Assembly: GCA_949957035.1 (NCBI GenBank) | Contig: CATLIP010000179.1 | Location: 1-5,282, forward strand | From: an uncultured Lachnospiraceae bacterium | GTDB taxonomy: Bacteria > Bacillota_A > Clostridia > Lachnospirales > Lachnospiraceae | Direction: 5' to 3' | DNA length: 5,282 nucleotides | Shown: piece after piece, positions 1 to 5,282 of the stretch | How the letters are laid out: each line of letters starts with the position of its first letter | How positions within the stretch are numbered: the first letter of the stretch is position 1 | Program-made: the position numbers and the translations under genes | Notes under the pieces: generated by a model | The model's database searches: none | What the model was told of the DNA's origin: nothing | What the model saw: only the letters and a program-made list of their open reading frames with translations

Positions 1-456
1 AAGGGGAATCCTCTCATCCATGAACTCTCCGCCTGAAGCAGAGCAAAATTCATAGAAGCTCTCCGGCATGACCATGGCGTCCAGCTCTCCTGTCTGCCAG
101 TTCAGGAAAAACTTCTCGTAAGAACTCTCCTTAATCCCCTCGAACCTCTTATCCCCATAGGAAATCTGATAATCCGAGTCAACCAAAATATCCTGCCCAT
201 CCATTCCCGCAAAAATACCAAACCGCTCTGCAAGCTCATGGTCCCGCTCATAGTCCACCGTCTGGTTTATGATGACGCAGGTAAACTCCTTATGCCTGTC
301 CCCCCAGCCAATATGATAGATGAAAAGAACCAAAAGTCCAAGCAGTATGCAGCCAATCAAAATATGATACCAATAATAGCCTGCAATGTACTCTATCTTC
401 CGGCTCCTGTCCATCCCCGCCGTCTTTTCCCTGATATCTCCAATCCAACTCTTCAT
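1..456 (-). CDS. Single-pass membrane protein of unknown function (partial, C-terminus outside window)
   Basis: The frame is open from an ATG at 456 to the window edge, giving 152 residues with no stop, so the C-terminal part is missing. The N-terminus is a short charged cytoplasmic-type segment (about residues 1-22, starting MKSWIGDIREKTAG). One hydrophobic membrane segment follows at about residues 30-50 (HILIGCILLGLLVLFIYHIG). The rest is a polar domain, probably outside the membrane, with the stretches VIINQTVDYERD, DSDYQISYGD, SSYEKFFLNWQTGELDA and MPESFYEF. The start is supported by AGAGAGG (468-462) five bases upstream. No signal-peptidase site is obvious, so the segment is more likely an anchor. 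It begins 37 bases after the mannosylglucose phosphorylase gene with no terminator between, so read-through from the mannan operon is possible. I recall similar proteins as uncharacterised membrane proteins in Lachnospiraceae, but I cannot assign a function. Confidence 0.85.
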   Translation of the reverse strand, partial: MKSWIGDIREKTAGMDRSRKIEYIAGYYWYHILIGCILLGLLVLFIYHIGWGDRHKEFTCVIINQTVDYERDHELAERFGIFAGMDGQDILVDSDYQISYGDKRFEGIKESSYEKFFLNWQTGELDAMVMPESFYEFCSASGGEFMDERIPL

Positions 457-493
457 GGCATCCTCTCTTTAAACCCTCTGTTCCAAAGTCAGA

Positions 494-1663
494 CTATCTC
501 TTCAGAAGCTCCATATTCTTATCAATCAGTCTGCACCTCTGTTTCACACAATCCGGAGAGCGAAGGGCATCCTCAGGCGTATGGAACAGATAATCCTCAA
601 GCTTTTCCACCGTCGTCGCCGCCACATGCATACGCGTGTCACAGGAAGCATAATAAATATACACATCTCCATTCTCCCTGGCCACAGCGCCGTTGGAAAA
701 CACCACATTGGACACATCCCCAACCCGCTCCTTCCCAAGCGGTACAAGGAAGACTCCTGACGGGCGGGCAACGATCCTTGACGGCTCCTGTAAATCCGTT
801 CCGAACGCATAGAGTACATACCTAAGCCCGGCCGCGGTGCTGCGTACGCCATGGGCAATATGAATCCAGCACTTTTCCCCCCGGATGGGAACCGCCCCCG
901 CGCCGTTCTTGGCTTCCGTCAGCGTATGGTAAATCCGCCTGCTGATTATCTTCTCCTCGTCAATCACTGCATGCCTGATATCCTCACACAGTCCGAACCC
1001 AATCCCGCCGCCGCTTCCCGTCTCGATAAATCCATCCATAGGACGGGTATAAAAAGCATACTTTCCGTCCACGAACTCCGGGTGGAGAGCAACATTCCTC
1101 TGCTGGGGCGATCTAAGCGTCCGGAGATTGTCAAGCCTCTCCCAAGATTTTAAATCCTTCGTCCTTACAATCCCCGCCTGTGCCACAGCCGCCGACAAAT
1201 CCGGGCTCTCTTTATCCTTGCTCTCAGAGCAGAACACACCATAGATATACCCGTCTTCATGCCGCGTCAGCCGCATGTCGTATACATTGGTCTCCTCCGG
1301 GCAGGTATCCGGCAGGATCACCGGATAATCCCAGAAACGAAAACCTGAAACCCCATCCTCACTTTCTGCCACAGCAAAAAACGACTTCCGATCATTTCCC
1401 TCCACCCGGACGACCAGATAAATCTTCCCATCCAGCTCAATCGCTCCGGAGTTCATGACCGCATTGACGCCAAGCCGCTCCATAAAATGAGGATTCGATT
1501 CTGCATCCAAATCATACCTCCAATGCAGCGGGATATGCTCCCTCGTCAGCACAGGGAACTCATACCGGTCATAGATTCCGTTATAAAAATCACTCTTCCG
1601 GTTTTTCCTCCCAATAAGCTTCTCATATTTCTCAAGTTCCCCATAATATCTGTTATGTATCAC
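494..1663 (-). CDS. 4-O-beta-D-mannosyl-D-glucose phosphorylase (GH130 subfamily 1 type)
   Basis: This cytoplasmic enzyme splits beta-1,4-mannosyl-glucose with phosphate into mannose 1-phosphate and glucose (EC 2.4.1.281), the last step of intracellular manno-oligosaccharide breakdown. The 389 residues match the usual length of the subfamily and form one five-bladed beta-propeller domain. Recognisable family stretches are [19 protein letters not shown] (57-75), [18 protein letters not shown] (84-101), NVYDMRLT (126-133), [19 protein letters not shown] (187-205), [13 protein letters not shown] (211-223), [16 protein letters not shown] (270-285) and [11 protein letters not shown] (315-325). Asp129 in YDMR corresponds to the proposed general-acid Asp of GH130. 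These stretches resemble, from memory, the Bacteroides fragilis and Ruminococcus albus MP1 enzymes rather than GH130_2. Translation starts at GTG (1663-1661), eight bases after a strong GGAGG. The epimerase gene ends 13 bases upstream, and its product is this enzyme's substrate. Activity is inferred from family and context. Confidence 0.93.
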   Translation of the reverse strand: MIHNRYYGELEKYEKLIGRKNRKSDFYNGIYDRYEFPVLTREHIPLHWRYDLDAESNPHFMERLGVNAVMNSGAIELDGKIYLVVRVEGNDRKSFFAVAESEDGVSGFRFWDYPVILPDTCPEETNVYDMRLTRHEDGYIYGVFCSESKDKESPDLSAAVAQAGIVRTKDLKSWERLDNLRTLRSPQQRNVALHPEFVDGKYAFYTRPMDGFIETGSGGGIGFGLCEDIRHAVIDEEKIISRRIYHTLTEAKNGAGAVPIRGEKCWIHIAHGVRSTAAGLRYVLYAFGTDLQEPSRIVARPSGVFLVPLGKERVGDVSNVVFSNGAVARENGDVYIYYASCDTRMHVAATTVEKLEDYLFHTPEDALRSPDCVKQRCRLIDKNMELLKR

Positions 1664-1669
1664 GCCTTA

Positions 1670-1679
1670 CTCCTCCTCA
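1670..1679 (-). promoter_or_regulatory. Ribosome binding site deciding the GTG start of the GH130_1 gene
   Basis: Read on the minus strand, TGAGGAGGAG ends seven bases short of the GTG at 1663, with the GGAGG core (1676-1672) eight bases away. The site includes the epimerase stop codon TGA (1679-1677). There is no ATG nearby in frame with comparable support, so GTG is the chosen start. The overlap of stop and binding site suggests coupled translation of epimerase and phosphorylase. Confidence 0.8.
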
Positions 1680-2855
1680 ACTTCTATCAGACAGCCTGCG
1701 AATCACCTCTATGCACATTCGCCCATTGTGGTAGGGGCATTTCCAAGGTTCCACAATCGGCTTGTGAATCGGCACGTCGTTCTCATCCGCAGCCCAGAAC
1801 CATTCTGCCCCGTCCCGGGAATCCACCAGATGCTCTGCAATATATGCCCACAGTCCTTTCGCCGCTTCCAAATAGACAGCTTTACCGCCATTCCTCTGGT
1901 ATCCGTTTATGAACCCAACCACACCTTCTGCCTGCACCCACCATACCCTGGTCTTGTCAGGCACGCCGTTTTCCGCCTCATTCATAAGCGCGCCGCGGTA
2001 GAATGCATGCTCATAGATATTCCGGGTAATCTCCTTGGTAATCGGAGAAAGCATCTTCGCATACCCCTCGTCCCCCAAGATATCCAGCCCCCTGTCCACA
2101 AGCCACGCAGCCTCAATATCATGCCCGTAAGAATAAAGGTCAATCAGCGAATTCCATTCCTCATCAAAGAAAACCTTCTGCCTCCCAAGCGCCCGGTCAT
2201 AGACCTTATCCGCCATCACATCCAGCATAAACCTAAGGCTTTCCGCCGCCCTTTTCTCCTTCGACACCCGGTATAATTCCGTATACGCCTCGAACACATG
2301 AAGCAGCGTATTCATGGTTTTCTGTGCCATCACACCATTCTCCGACAGTTTCTCATTATCCGCAGGCATAAAATCTCGGGTAAATGCCTCAAGGTAGCCG
2401 TTAGAATCCCTGCATTTTTCTTCAATCAGGCACAGAAGCTTTCGTGCAAGGCATAGCGCCTCCTCATCCTTAACCGCATCATAATAAGAAGACAGCGCAT
2501 AGACGGCAAACGCCTGATTATACGTATGCTTGGTATCGTCCTTCACCCTTCCGTCACAGGTCACAGACCAATACACCCCGCCGTATTCCTTATCAATACA
2601 TTTTTCCCGCAGGAACCGATACGCATGGCCCGCATCCTCCTTCAGGCTCTCCCATCCAAGCAGCAGGTACGCATTGGAGAAAAACCACAGAATCCGGCTG
2701 TTCAGGATGCATCCCTTCTCATAATCCTTGTCCACATTCAAATCATAATCCACATATCCATAATATCCGCCGTATTCTTCATCTCTAAGCCTCTCCCAGA
2801 AAGGAATCAGCCTCGTCTCCAGATGGCGTCTGATTTCATCCACAAAGCCTTCCAT
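1677..2855 (-). CDS. Cellobiose/mannobiose 2-epimerase (AGE superfamily)
   Basis: This cytoplasmic enzyme epimerises the reducing-end sugar of beta-1,4-linked disaccharides at C2 (EC 5.1.3.11 family). In this operon the likely reaction is mannobiose to mannosyl-glucose. The 392 residues fit the family, an (alpha/alpha)6 barrel. Visible hallmarks are GGYYGYVDYDLN (29-40), GCILNSRILWFFSNAY (48-63) with Arg54, YGGVYW (91-96), KHTYNQAFAVYALSSYY (109-125), SENGVMAQKTMNTLLHVFEAY (start 171) with His186, DLYSYGHDIEAAWL (239-252) with His245, DKTRVWWVQAEGVVGFIN (300-317) and PWKCPYHNGRMCIEVI (370-385) with Trp371 and His376. The three histidines match those used by characterised cellobiose 2-epimerases, and the sequence closely resembles the Ruminococcus albus enzyme as I recall it. 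N-acylglucosamine 2-epimerase is less likely, given these motifs and the two flanking GH130 genes. ATG lies eight bases after GAGG (2867-2864), which sits inside the end of the preceding gene; the gap between genes is five bases. Confidence 0.94.
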   Translation of the reverse strand: MEGFVDEIRRHLETRLIPFWERLRDEEYGGYYGYVDYDLNVDKDYEKGCILNSRILWFFSNAYLLLGWESLKEDAGHAYRFLREKCIDKEYGGVYWSVTCDGRVKDDTKHTYNQAFAVYALSSYYDAVKDEEALCLARKLLCLIEEKCRDSNGYLEAFTRDFMPADNEKLSENGVMAQKTMNTLLHVFEAYTELYRVSKEKRAAESLRFMLDVMADKVYDRALGRQKVFFDEEWNSLIDLYSYGHDIEAAWLVDRGLDILGDEGYAKMLSPITKEITRNIYEHAFYRGALMNEAENGVPDKTRVWWVQAEGVVGFINGYQRNGGKAVYLEAAKGLWAYIAEHLVDSRDGAEWFWAADENDVPIHKPIVEPWKCPYHNGRMCIEVIRRLSDRS

Positions 2856-2860
2856 AGTCT

Positions 2861-3883
2861 CTACCTCAACCCAATCTCACTGTCATCATCCCTGACCACG
2901 CTATGCTCCTTGATATAGGCGACAATCTCATCCGCCGTCGTAAACGCCAGGCCCACATACGTATCCGCCGCCCCATAATAAATGGCAATCTTCCCGCTTG
3001 CGCTGTCATGAATGGCGGCACAGGGAAACGTCACGTTCGGTACAAATCCCCGCTCCTCATACCATTCCTCAGGCGTCAGCAGGAAATTTTCACAGCGGTA
3101 CTTTACCACAGACGGATGGTCGATGTCTAAAATCGCCCCGCCGATACTATAGACGAACCCATTACAAGTCCCGGTCACGCCATGGTAAAACAGCAGCCAT
3201 CCTTCCGTCGTCTCAATCGGGGCGGCGCCGCCGCCAATCTTAATCGCTTCCCACCACTCCTTGCTCTTTCCCATCACATGACGGTGTTTCCCCCAATAGA
3301 CCAAATCCGGGCTTTCAGAAACAAAAATATCCCCGAACGGCGTATGTCCGCTGTCGCTGGGCCTTGAGAGCATCACAAAATTACCGCCAATCTTTCTGGG
3401 AAACAGTACTGCATTCCGGTTAAACGGAAGGAAGGGATTCTCTATCCGGATAAATGTCTGAAAATCTGTGGTCTTCGCCATTCCGATAGACGCCCCGTAG
3501 AAATCCTGGCACCAAATCAGATAATAGACGCCTTCTACCTCCACCAGACGCGGGTCATAGGCATAGACCGGCTGAAAGGGATTCCCTGCCTCATCCACAA
3601 AGGAAATCTTCTCGTCGTCAAACTGCCAGTTTATCCCGTCCTCGCTCCTTCCCAAATAAATATGAGGAATACCGTTGGTCTGCTCCCCCCGGAACACCCC
3701 GATGAACCCTTCCTGATAAGAAATCACCGCACTGTTAAAAATCCTCGCCACTCCTTTCACCGGATTGCGCCCGATAATCGGATTTTCGCTGTATCTCCAT
3801 ACCGGCGCGCCGCAAAGCCCCTCCGGTTTTTCCTGCCAGGGTACGTTGGGGGTGGAAATTCCATAAATTTTTACGTTGCTCAT
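2861..3883 (-). CDS. Beta-1,4-manno-oligosaccharide phosphorylase (GH130 subfamily 2 type)
   Basis: The predicted cytoplasmic enzyme removes the non-reducing-end mannose from beta-1,4-manno-oligosaccharides with phosphate, releasing mannose 1-phosphate (EC 2.4.1.319 type). The 340 residues are the usual GH130_2 length and make a single five-bladed beta-propeller. Hallmarks are NPIIGRNPVKGVARIFNSAV (34-53), FRGEQTNGIPHIYLGRSEDG (64-83), YAYDPRLVEVEGVYYLIW (107-124), FPFNR-like LPFNRNAVLFPRKIGG (152-167), MLSRPSDSGHTPFGDIFVSES (start 171), IGGGAAPIETTEGWLLFYHG (216-235) and IYYGAADTYVGLA (301-313). Asp110 in YDPRL fits the catalytic general acid. No signal peptide is present. This is the first gene of the operon; AAAGGAG (3900-3894) lies ten bases before the ATG. 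The same subfamily includes phosphorylases for mannosyl-GlcNAc from N-glycans, which sequence alone does not exclude. The adjacent epimerase and mannosylglucose phosphorylase favour plant mannan oligosaccharides. Confidence 0.92.
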   Translation of the reverse strand: MSNVKIYGISTPNVPWQEKPEGLCGAPVWRYSENPIIGRNPVKGVARIFNSAVISYQEGFIGVFRGEQTNGIPHIYLGRSEDGINWQFDDEKISFVDEAGNPFQPVYAYDPRLVEVEGVYYLIWCQDFYGASIGMAKTTDFQTFIRIENPFLPFNRNAVLFPRKIGGNFVMLSRPSDSGHTPFGDIFVSESPDLVYWGKHRHVMGKSKEWWEAIKIGGGAAPIETTEGWLLFYHGVTGTCNGFVYSIGGAILDIDHPSVVKYRCENFLLTPEEWYEERGFVPNVTFPCAAIHDSASGKIAIYYGAADTYVGLAFTTADEIVAYIKEHSVVRDDDSEIGLR

Positions 3884-3906
3884 GTTGTTATTGCTCCTTT
3901 CTTTTC

Positions 3907-3921
3907 GGTTAATTAATCACC
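3907..3921. promoter_or_regulatory. Candidate operator: imperfect palindrome in the operon leader
   Basis: GGTTAATTAATCACC is an imperfect palindrome with matching GGT/ACC ends around an AT-rich centre; two of the seven position pairs fail. It lies about 12-27 bases downstream of the inferred transcription start of the mannan operon and just before the ribosome binding site, a common place for a repressor roadblock. Its TTAATTAAT core recurs at 3928-3936, and AATTAATCA recurs at 3959-3967. In such AT-rich DNA this could be chance. No regulator gene is visible to name its partner. Confidence 0.3.
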
Positions 3922-3927
3922 AATCTT

Positions 3928-3968
3928 TTAATTAATTTAATTATATTATTTTCAATTAAATTAATCAA
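3928..3968. repeat. 15-base inverted repeat spanning the operon promoter
   Basis: TTAATTAATTTAATT (3928-3942) and AATTAAATTAATCAA (3954-3968) are reverse complements at 14 of 15 positions, separated by 11 bases. The arm centres are 26 bases apart. One arm contains the -35 box of the operon promoter and the other contains most of the -10 box. This geometry would suit a dimeric or paired-site DNA-binding regulator that blocks polymerase, but the arms are only A, T and one G/C, so low complexity weakens the case. Confidence 0.5.
3940..3968 (-). promoter_or_regulatory. Sigma-A-type promoter of the mannan phosphorolysis operon
   Basis: On the minus strand TTGATT (3968-3963) is followed by a 17-base spacer and a perfect TATAAT (3945-3940). 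Transcription should begin near 3933, giving a leader of about 50 bases before the ATG at 3883. The A-rich stretch read on the minus strand from 3986 to 3971 (two AAAAAGT repeats) directly upstream could act as an UP element. The inverted repeat over both boxes suggests control by a repressor. Spacing and box match are good; the start site is inferred. Confidence 0.75.
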
Positions 3969-3999
3969 CTAACTTTTTACTTTTTAAAAGAAAACCATC

Positions 4000-4028
4000 T
4001 TTACCCATTATAACGTTTTTGATATAAT
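4000..4028 (+). promoter_or_regulatory. Sigma-A-type promoter of the small plus-strand gene
   Basis: TTTACC (4000-4005), a 17-base spacer and a perfect TATAAT (4023-4028) face right, and TGA directly before the -10 box supplies an extended -10 TGn. Transcription would begin near 4035, giving a leader of about 53 bases. A second overlapping option is TTGATA (4019-4024), 16 bases, TATAGT (4041-4046), starting near 4053. Either would transcribe the 62-residue gene away from the mannan operon. Confidence 0.7.
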
Positions 4029-4070
4029 ATAAATATTCAATATAGTACAGCACCATAGACAACAAAAAAG

Positions 4071-4082
4071 AAAGTGGGTGAT
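4071..4082 (+). promoter_or_regulatory. Ribosome binding site deciding the ATG start of the small gene
   Basis: AAAGTGGGTGAT resembles the extended Shine-Dalgarno AAAGGAGGTGAT with two mismatches. It ends five bases before the ATG at 4088. An in-frame TTG at 4082-4084 overlaps the site itself, so it cannot be the start, and the protein is 62 rather than 64 residues. Confidence 0.75.
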
Positions 4083-4087
4083 TGTAT

Positions 4088-4276
4088 ATGCCAAGTGCAG
4101 CCGATATTATAAAAGACTATATTACCGAATTTTCCAGACTACAGGATTGGATGCTCCCTATCAAGGAAGCCGCACCCGAAACATATAATTCCATGCATAA
4201 ACGATACATCGAATTAAAAGTTACCCTGTCAAGCCTGGGCGTCAACCTCACTGAATTAGACAGAATCAAAGAATAG
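4088..4276 (+). CDS. Small protein of unknown function, 62 residues
   Basis: The product begins MPSAADIIKDYITEFSRLQD and ends LTELDRIKE. It is soluble, without a membrane segment, signal peptide, cysteines or a metal-binding motif. The pattern of hydrophobic residues suggests two helices, roughly residues 3-26 and 30-49, broken around PETYNS, with a short tail SLGVNLTELDRIKE. The gene is credible despite its size because it has an extended -10 promoter, a well-placed ribosome binding site, and a strong hairpin terminator beginning 20 bases after its stop, forming a complete one-gene unit. It is the only real gene on the plus strand, divergent from the mannan operon and convergent with the glucuronidase gene. 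Its base composition is more AT-rich than its neighbours. I do not recognise the family. A small adaptor or protein-binding role is possible but unsupported. Confidence 0.8.
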   Translation: MPSAADIIKDYITEFSRLQDWMLPIKEAAPETYNSMHKRYIELKVTLSSLGVNLTELDRIKE

Positions 4277-4296
4277 CCGGATCATAGTAGCCATAA

Positions 4297-4345
4297 AAGG
4301 TGTAAAGTCTCTTATGTGATAAAGAGACCTTACACCTTATTTTTT
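4297..4345 (+). terminator. Intrinsic terminator, probably bidirectional
   Basis: Arms AAGGTGTAAAGTCTCTT (4297-4313) and AAGAGACCTTACACCTT (4322-4338) pair over 17 positions with one A/C mismatch, around an eight-base loop, followed by TTTTTT (4340-4345). This ends the small plus-strand gene. On the minus strand the same hairpin is followed by only TTTT (4298-4295, partly inside the arm), so it could also end the glucuronidase transcript, less efficiently. No other terminator lies between the two convergent genes. Confidence 0.88.
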
Positions 4346-4387
4346 CTGTAAATACACTATTTGAAGAGAATATGCCAATAACCGGTC

Positions 4388-5282
4388 TTACTCCCCGCCC
4401 TTATAATCCAGCGGAAGCTCTTCCCACCTTTTCTTAATCAGATAAGCGCTGTCCTTGGGCTGTCTGTCTCTGGTAAAAATCCCTTTCTTGTTTCCGTTCA
4501 CCCTTCCGATTCCCTCCACTGTCTGGAAATCAGCAAAGTTCCACACCTGCTCGCCCTTCACGAAGGGATAGGAATCAAAGAGCTCGTGATACAGCTCTAA
4601 ATATTCCAGCTGGTATTCCTGACTCCACATAACGGAGGGCAGCTTGTGCTCCGAGGAAAGAGTGTCCGCACCGTACTCGGTAAACACCATGGGTTTCACC
4701 GGGTCCTGGCTTGCCCACTCGTCCATTTCCTTCCGGAAAGCAATCATGGCGTCGCTGATTTCATAGCCGCCCTTCACATACCATCCATAGTAGCGGTTCA
4801 TGGTCCAGAAATCGCAGTACTGGTGACAGCACTTTGCGTCGGGACCGCTGCTGAGCTCCATTGCAAAGGTCCGGGGTCTTTTCTGGGGGTCAAATTCCCG
4901 CGCCTTGTCAAATACCACCTTAAAGTACGCGGAAGCTTCCTCTGAAATGCTCTCCGGCTCGTTAAACAGACTCCACGCAATGACACAGGCATGATTTTTG
5001 TCTCTCTGCACCAGCTCCTTAAGCACATTCACGTGATTTTCCAAAAGCTCCTGCGTTGTGTCCGCCGCAAAGAAGCTCGTGGGCTTCACCCCGCTTCCCG
5101 CATTTTGAAACATTGCCATACCGGAGCGCTTGACAAATCCCACTGCCGGCACCTCATCAATTACAAGAAATCCCTCCCTGTCCGCCTCCTGGTAGGTCTC
5201 CTCCGCATAAGGGTAATGGGAGGTTCTAAAGGAGTTAGCTCCCATCCATTTCATCAGCTCAAAATCCCGTTTCAGATAACAG
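4388..5282 (-). CDS. uidA: Beta-glucuronidase, GH2 (partial, C-terminal half)
   Basis: The enzyme hydrolyses beta-D-glucuronides to free glucuronic acid by a retaining mechanism. The frame stays open to the window edge, so the true start lies outside; the ATG at 5254 is internal (LMKWMGANSFRTSHYPYAEE is mid-protein in this family). About 298 residues of the usual 600 or so are present, covering the TIM-barrel catalytic domain. Numbering from 5254: acid/base Glu99 in FNEPES (codon 4960-4958), nucleophile Glu193 in FTEYGADTL (codon 4678-4676), MNRYYGWYV (152-160), GEQVWNFADFQT (234-245) and the N-x-K carboxylate-recognition motif NKK (Asn255, Lys257) in GNKKGIFTRDRQPK. That motif separates glucuronidases from beta-galactosidases. 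Between AVGF (37-40) and NHVNVLKEL (73-81) lie 32 residues, similar to the active-site Loop 1 region of E. coli GUS. TAA (4390-4388) ends the gene. A terminator and a separate promoter divide it from the mannan operon. Confidence 0.95.
   Translation of the reverse strand, partial: CYLKRDFELMKWMGANSFRTSHYPYAEETYQEADREGFLVIDEVPAVGFVKRSGMAMFQNAGSGVKPTSFFAADTTQELLENHVNVLKELVQRDKNHACVIAWSLFNEPESISEEASAYFKVVFDKAREFDPQKRPRTFAMELSSGPDAKCCHQYCDFWTMNRYYGWYVKGGYEISDAMIAFRKEMDEWASQDPVKPMVFTEYGADTLSSEHKLPSVMWSQEYQLEYLELYHELFDSYPFVKGEQVWNFADFQTVEGIGRVNGNKKGIFTRDRQPKDSAYLIKKRWEELPLDYKGGE

Noticed and set aside
457..493. Terminator between the mannosylglucose phosphorylase and membrane-protein genes
   Set aside because: No GC-rich hairpin or T-run is present in these 37 bases.
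238..825. 195-codon open frame on the plus strand opposite the phosphorylase and membrane-protein genes
   Set aside because: It crosses two clear minus-strand genes and the gap between them, has a proline- and histidine-rich low-quality translation, and lacks a ribosome binding site.
1728..2276. 182-codon open frame on the plus strand inside the epimerase gene
   Set aside because: It is the antisense shadow of a confidently assigned gene; the translation shows no domain.
4007..4012. Second TATAAT on the minus strand upstream of the mannan operon promoter
   Set aside because: No acceptable -35 box at 16-18 bases, and no extended -10; the promoter at 3940-3968 is clearly better.
4009..4022. 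Possible catabolite-response (CcpA) site around AACGTT
   Set aside because: It fails the consensus at four defined positions; only the central AACGTT is symmetric.
3884..4081. Riboswitch or structured RNA in the AT-rich divergent region
   Set aside because: The leaders on both sides are only about 50 bases, nearly free of G and C, and have no recognisable riboswitch core or terminator hairpin.
4082..4084. TTG as the start of the small gene
   Set aside because: It overlaps the ribosome binding site; the ATG at 4088 has correct spacing.
5252..5254. ATG at 5254 as the start of a short glucuronidase
   Set aside because: The frame remains open upstream (YLKRDFEL), and the ATG lies in a conserved internal stretch of GH2 glucuronidases, so the gene is cut by the window edge rather than truncated.

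Overview
The window looks like chromosomal DNA from a gut Firmicute, most likely Lachnospiraceae or a related Clostridia family. This is inferred from moderate GC in the genes, very AT-rich intergenic DNA, strong purine-rich Shine-Dalgarno sites, tight gene packing and the families present. The genus cannot be fixed from the sequence alone.

Layout, right to left on the minus strand. (1) 4388-5282 is the C-terminal half of a glycoside hydrolase family 2 beta-glucuronidase, whose N-terminus lies outside the window. (2) 4277-4387 is a short convergent intergenic stretch with one strong hairpin terminator. (3) 4088-4276 is the only convincing plus-strand gene, a 62-residue protein of unknown function with its own promoter, ribosome binding site and terminator. 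(4) 3884-4087 is a very AT-rich divergent promoter region. (5) 494-3883 is a compact minus-strand operon of three enzymes: a GH130 subfamily 2-type beta-mannoside phosphorylase, a cellobiose/mannobiose 2-epimerase of the AGE fold, and a GH130 subfamily 1-type mannosylglucose phosphorylase. The gaps between them are 5 and 13 bases. (6) 1-456 is the start of a single-pass membrane protein of unknown function, 37 bases downstream of the operon and cut by the window edge.

The three operon enzymes together make up the known intracellular route for beta-1,4-manno-oligosaccharides. The first GH130 removes mannose from the non-reducing end as mannose 1-phosphate. The epimerase converts the remaining mannobiose to mannosyl-glucose. 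The second GH130 splits that into mannose 1-phosphate and glucose. The pathway is established in Ruminococcus albus and in gut mannan-degrading Firmicutes, so it is not new. No mannanase, transporter, acetyl esterase or regulator is visible here.

The least explained parts are the divergent control region, where a near-perfect inverted repeat covers both the -35 and -10 boxes of the operon promoter, the small plus-strand protein, and the membrane protein. I found no evidence for a wholly new system, mobile element, CRISPR array or RNA gene.
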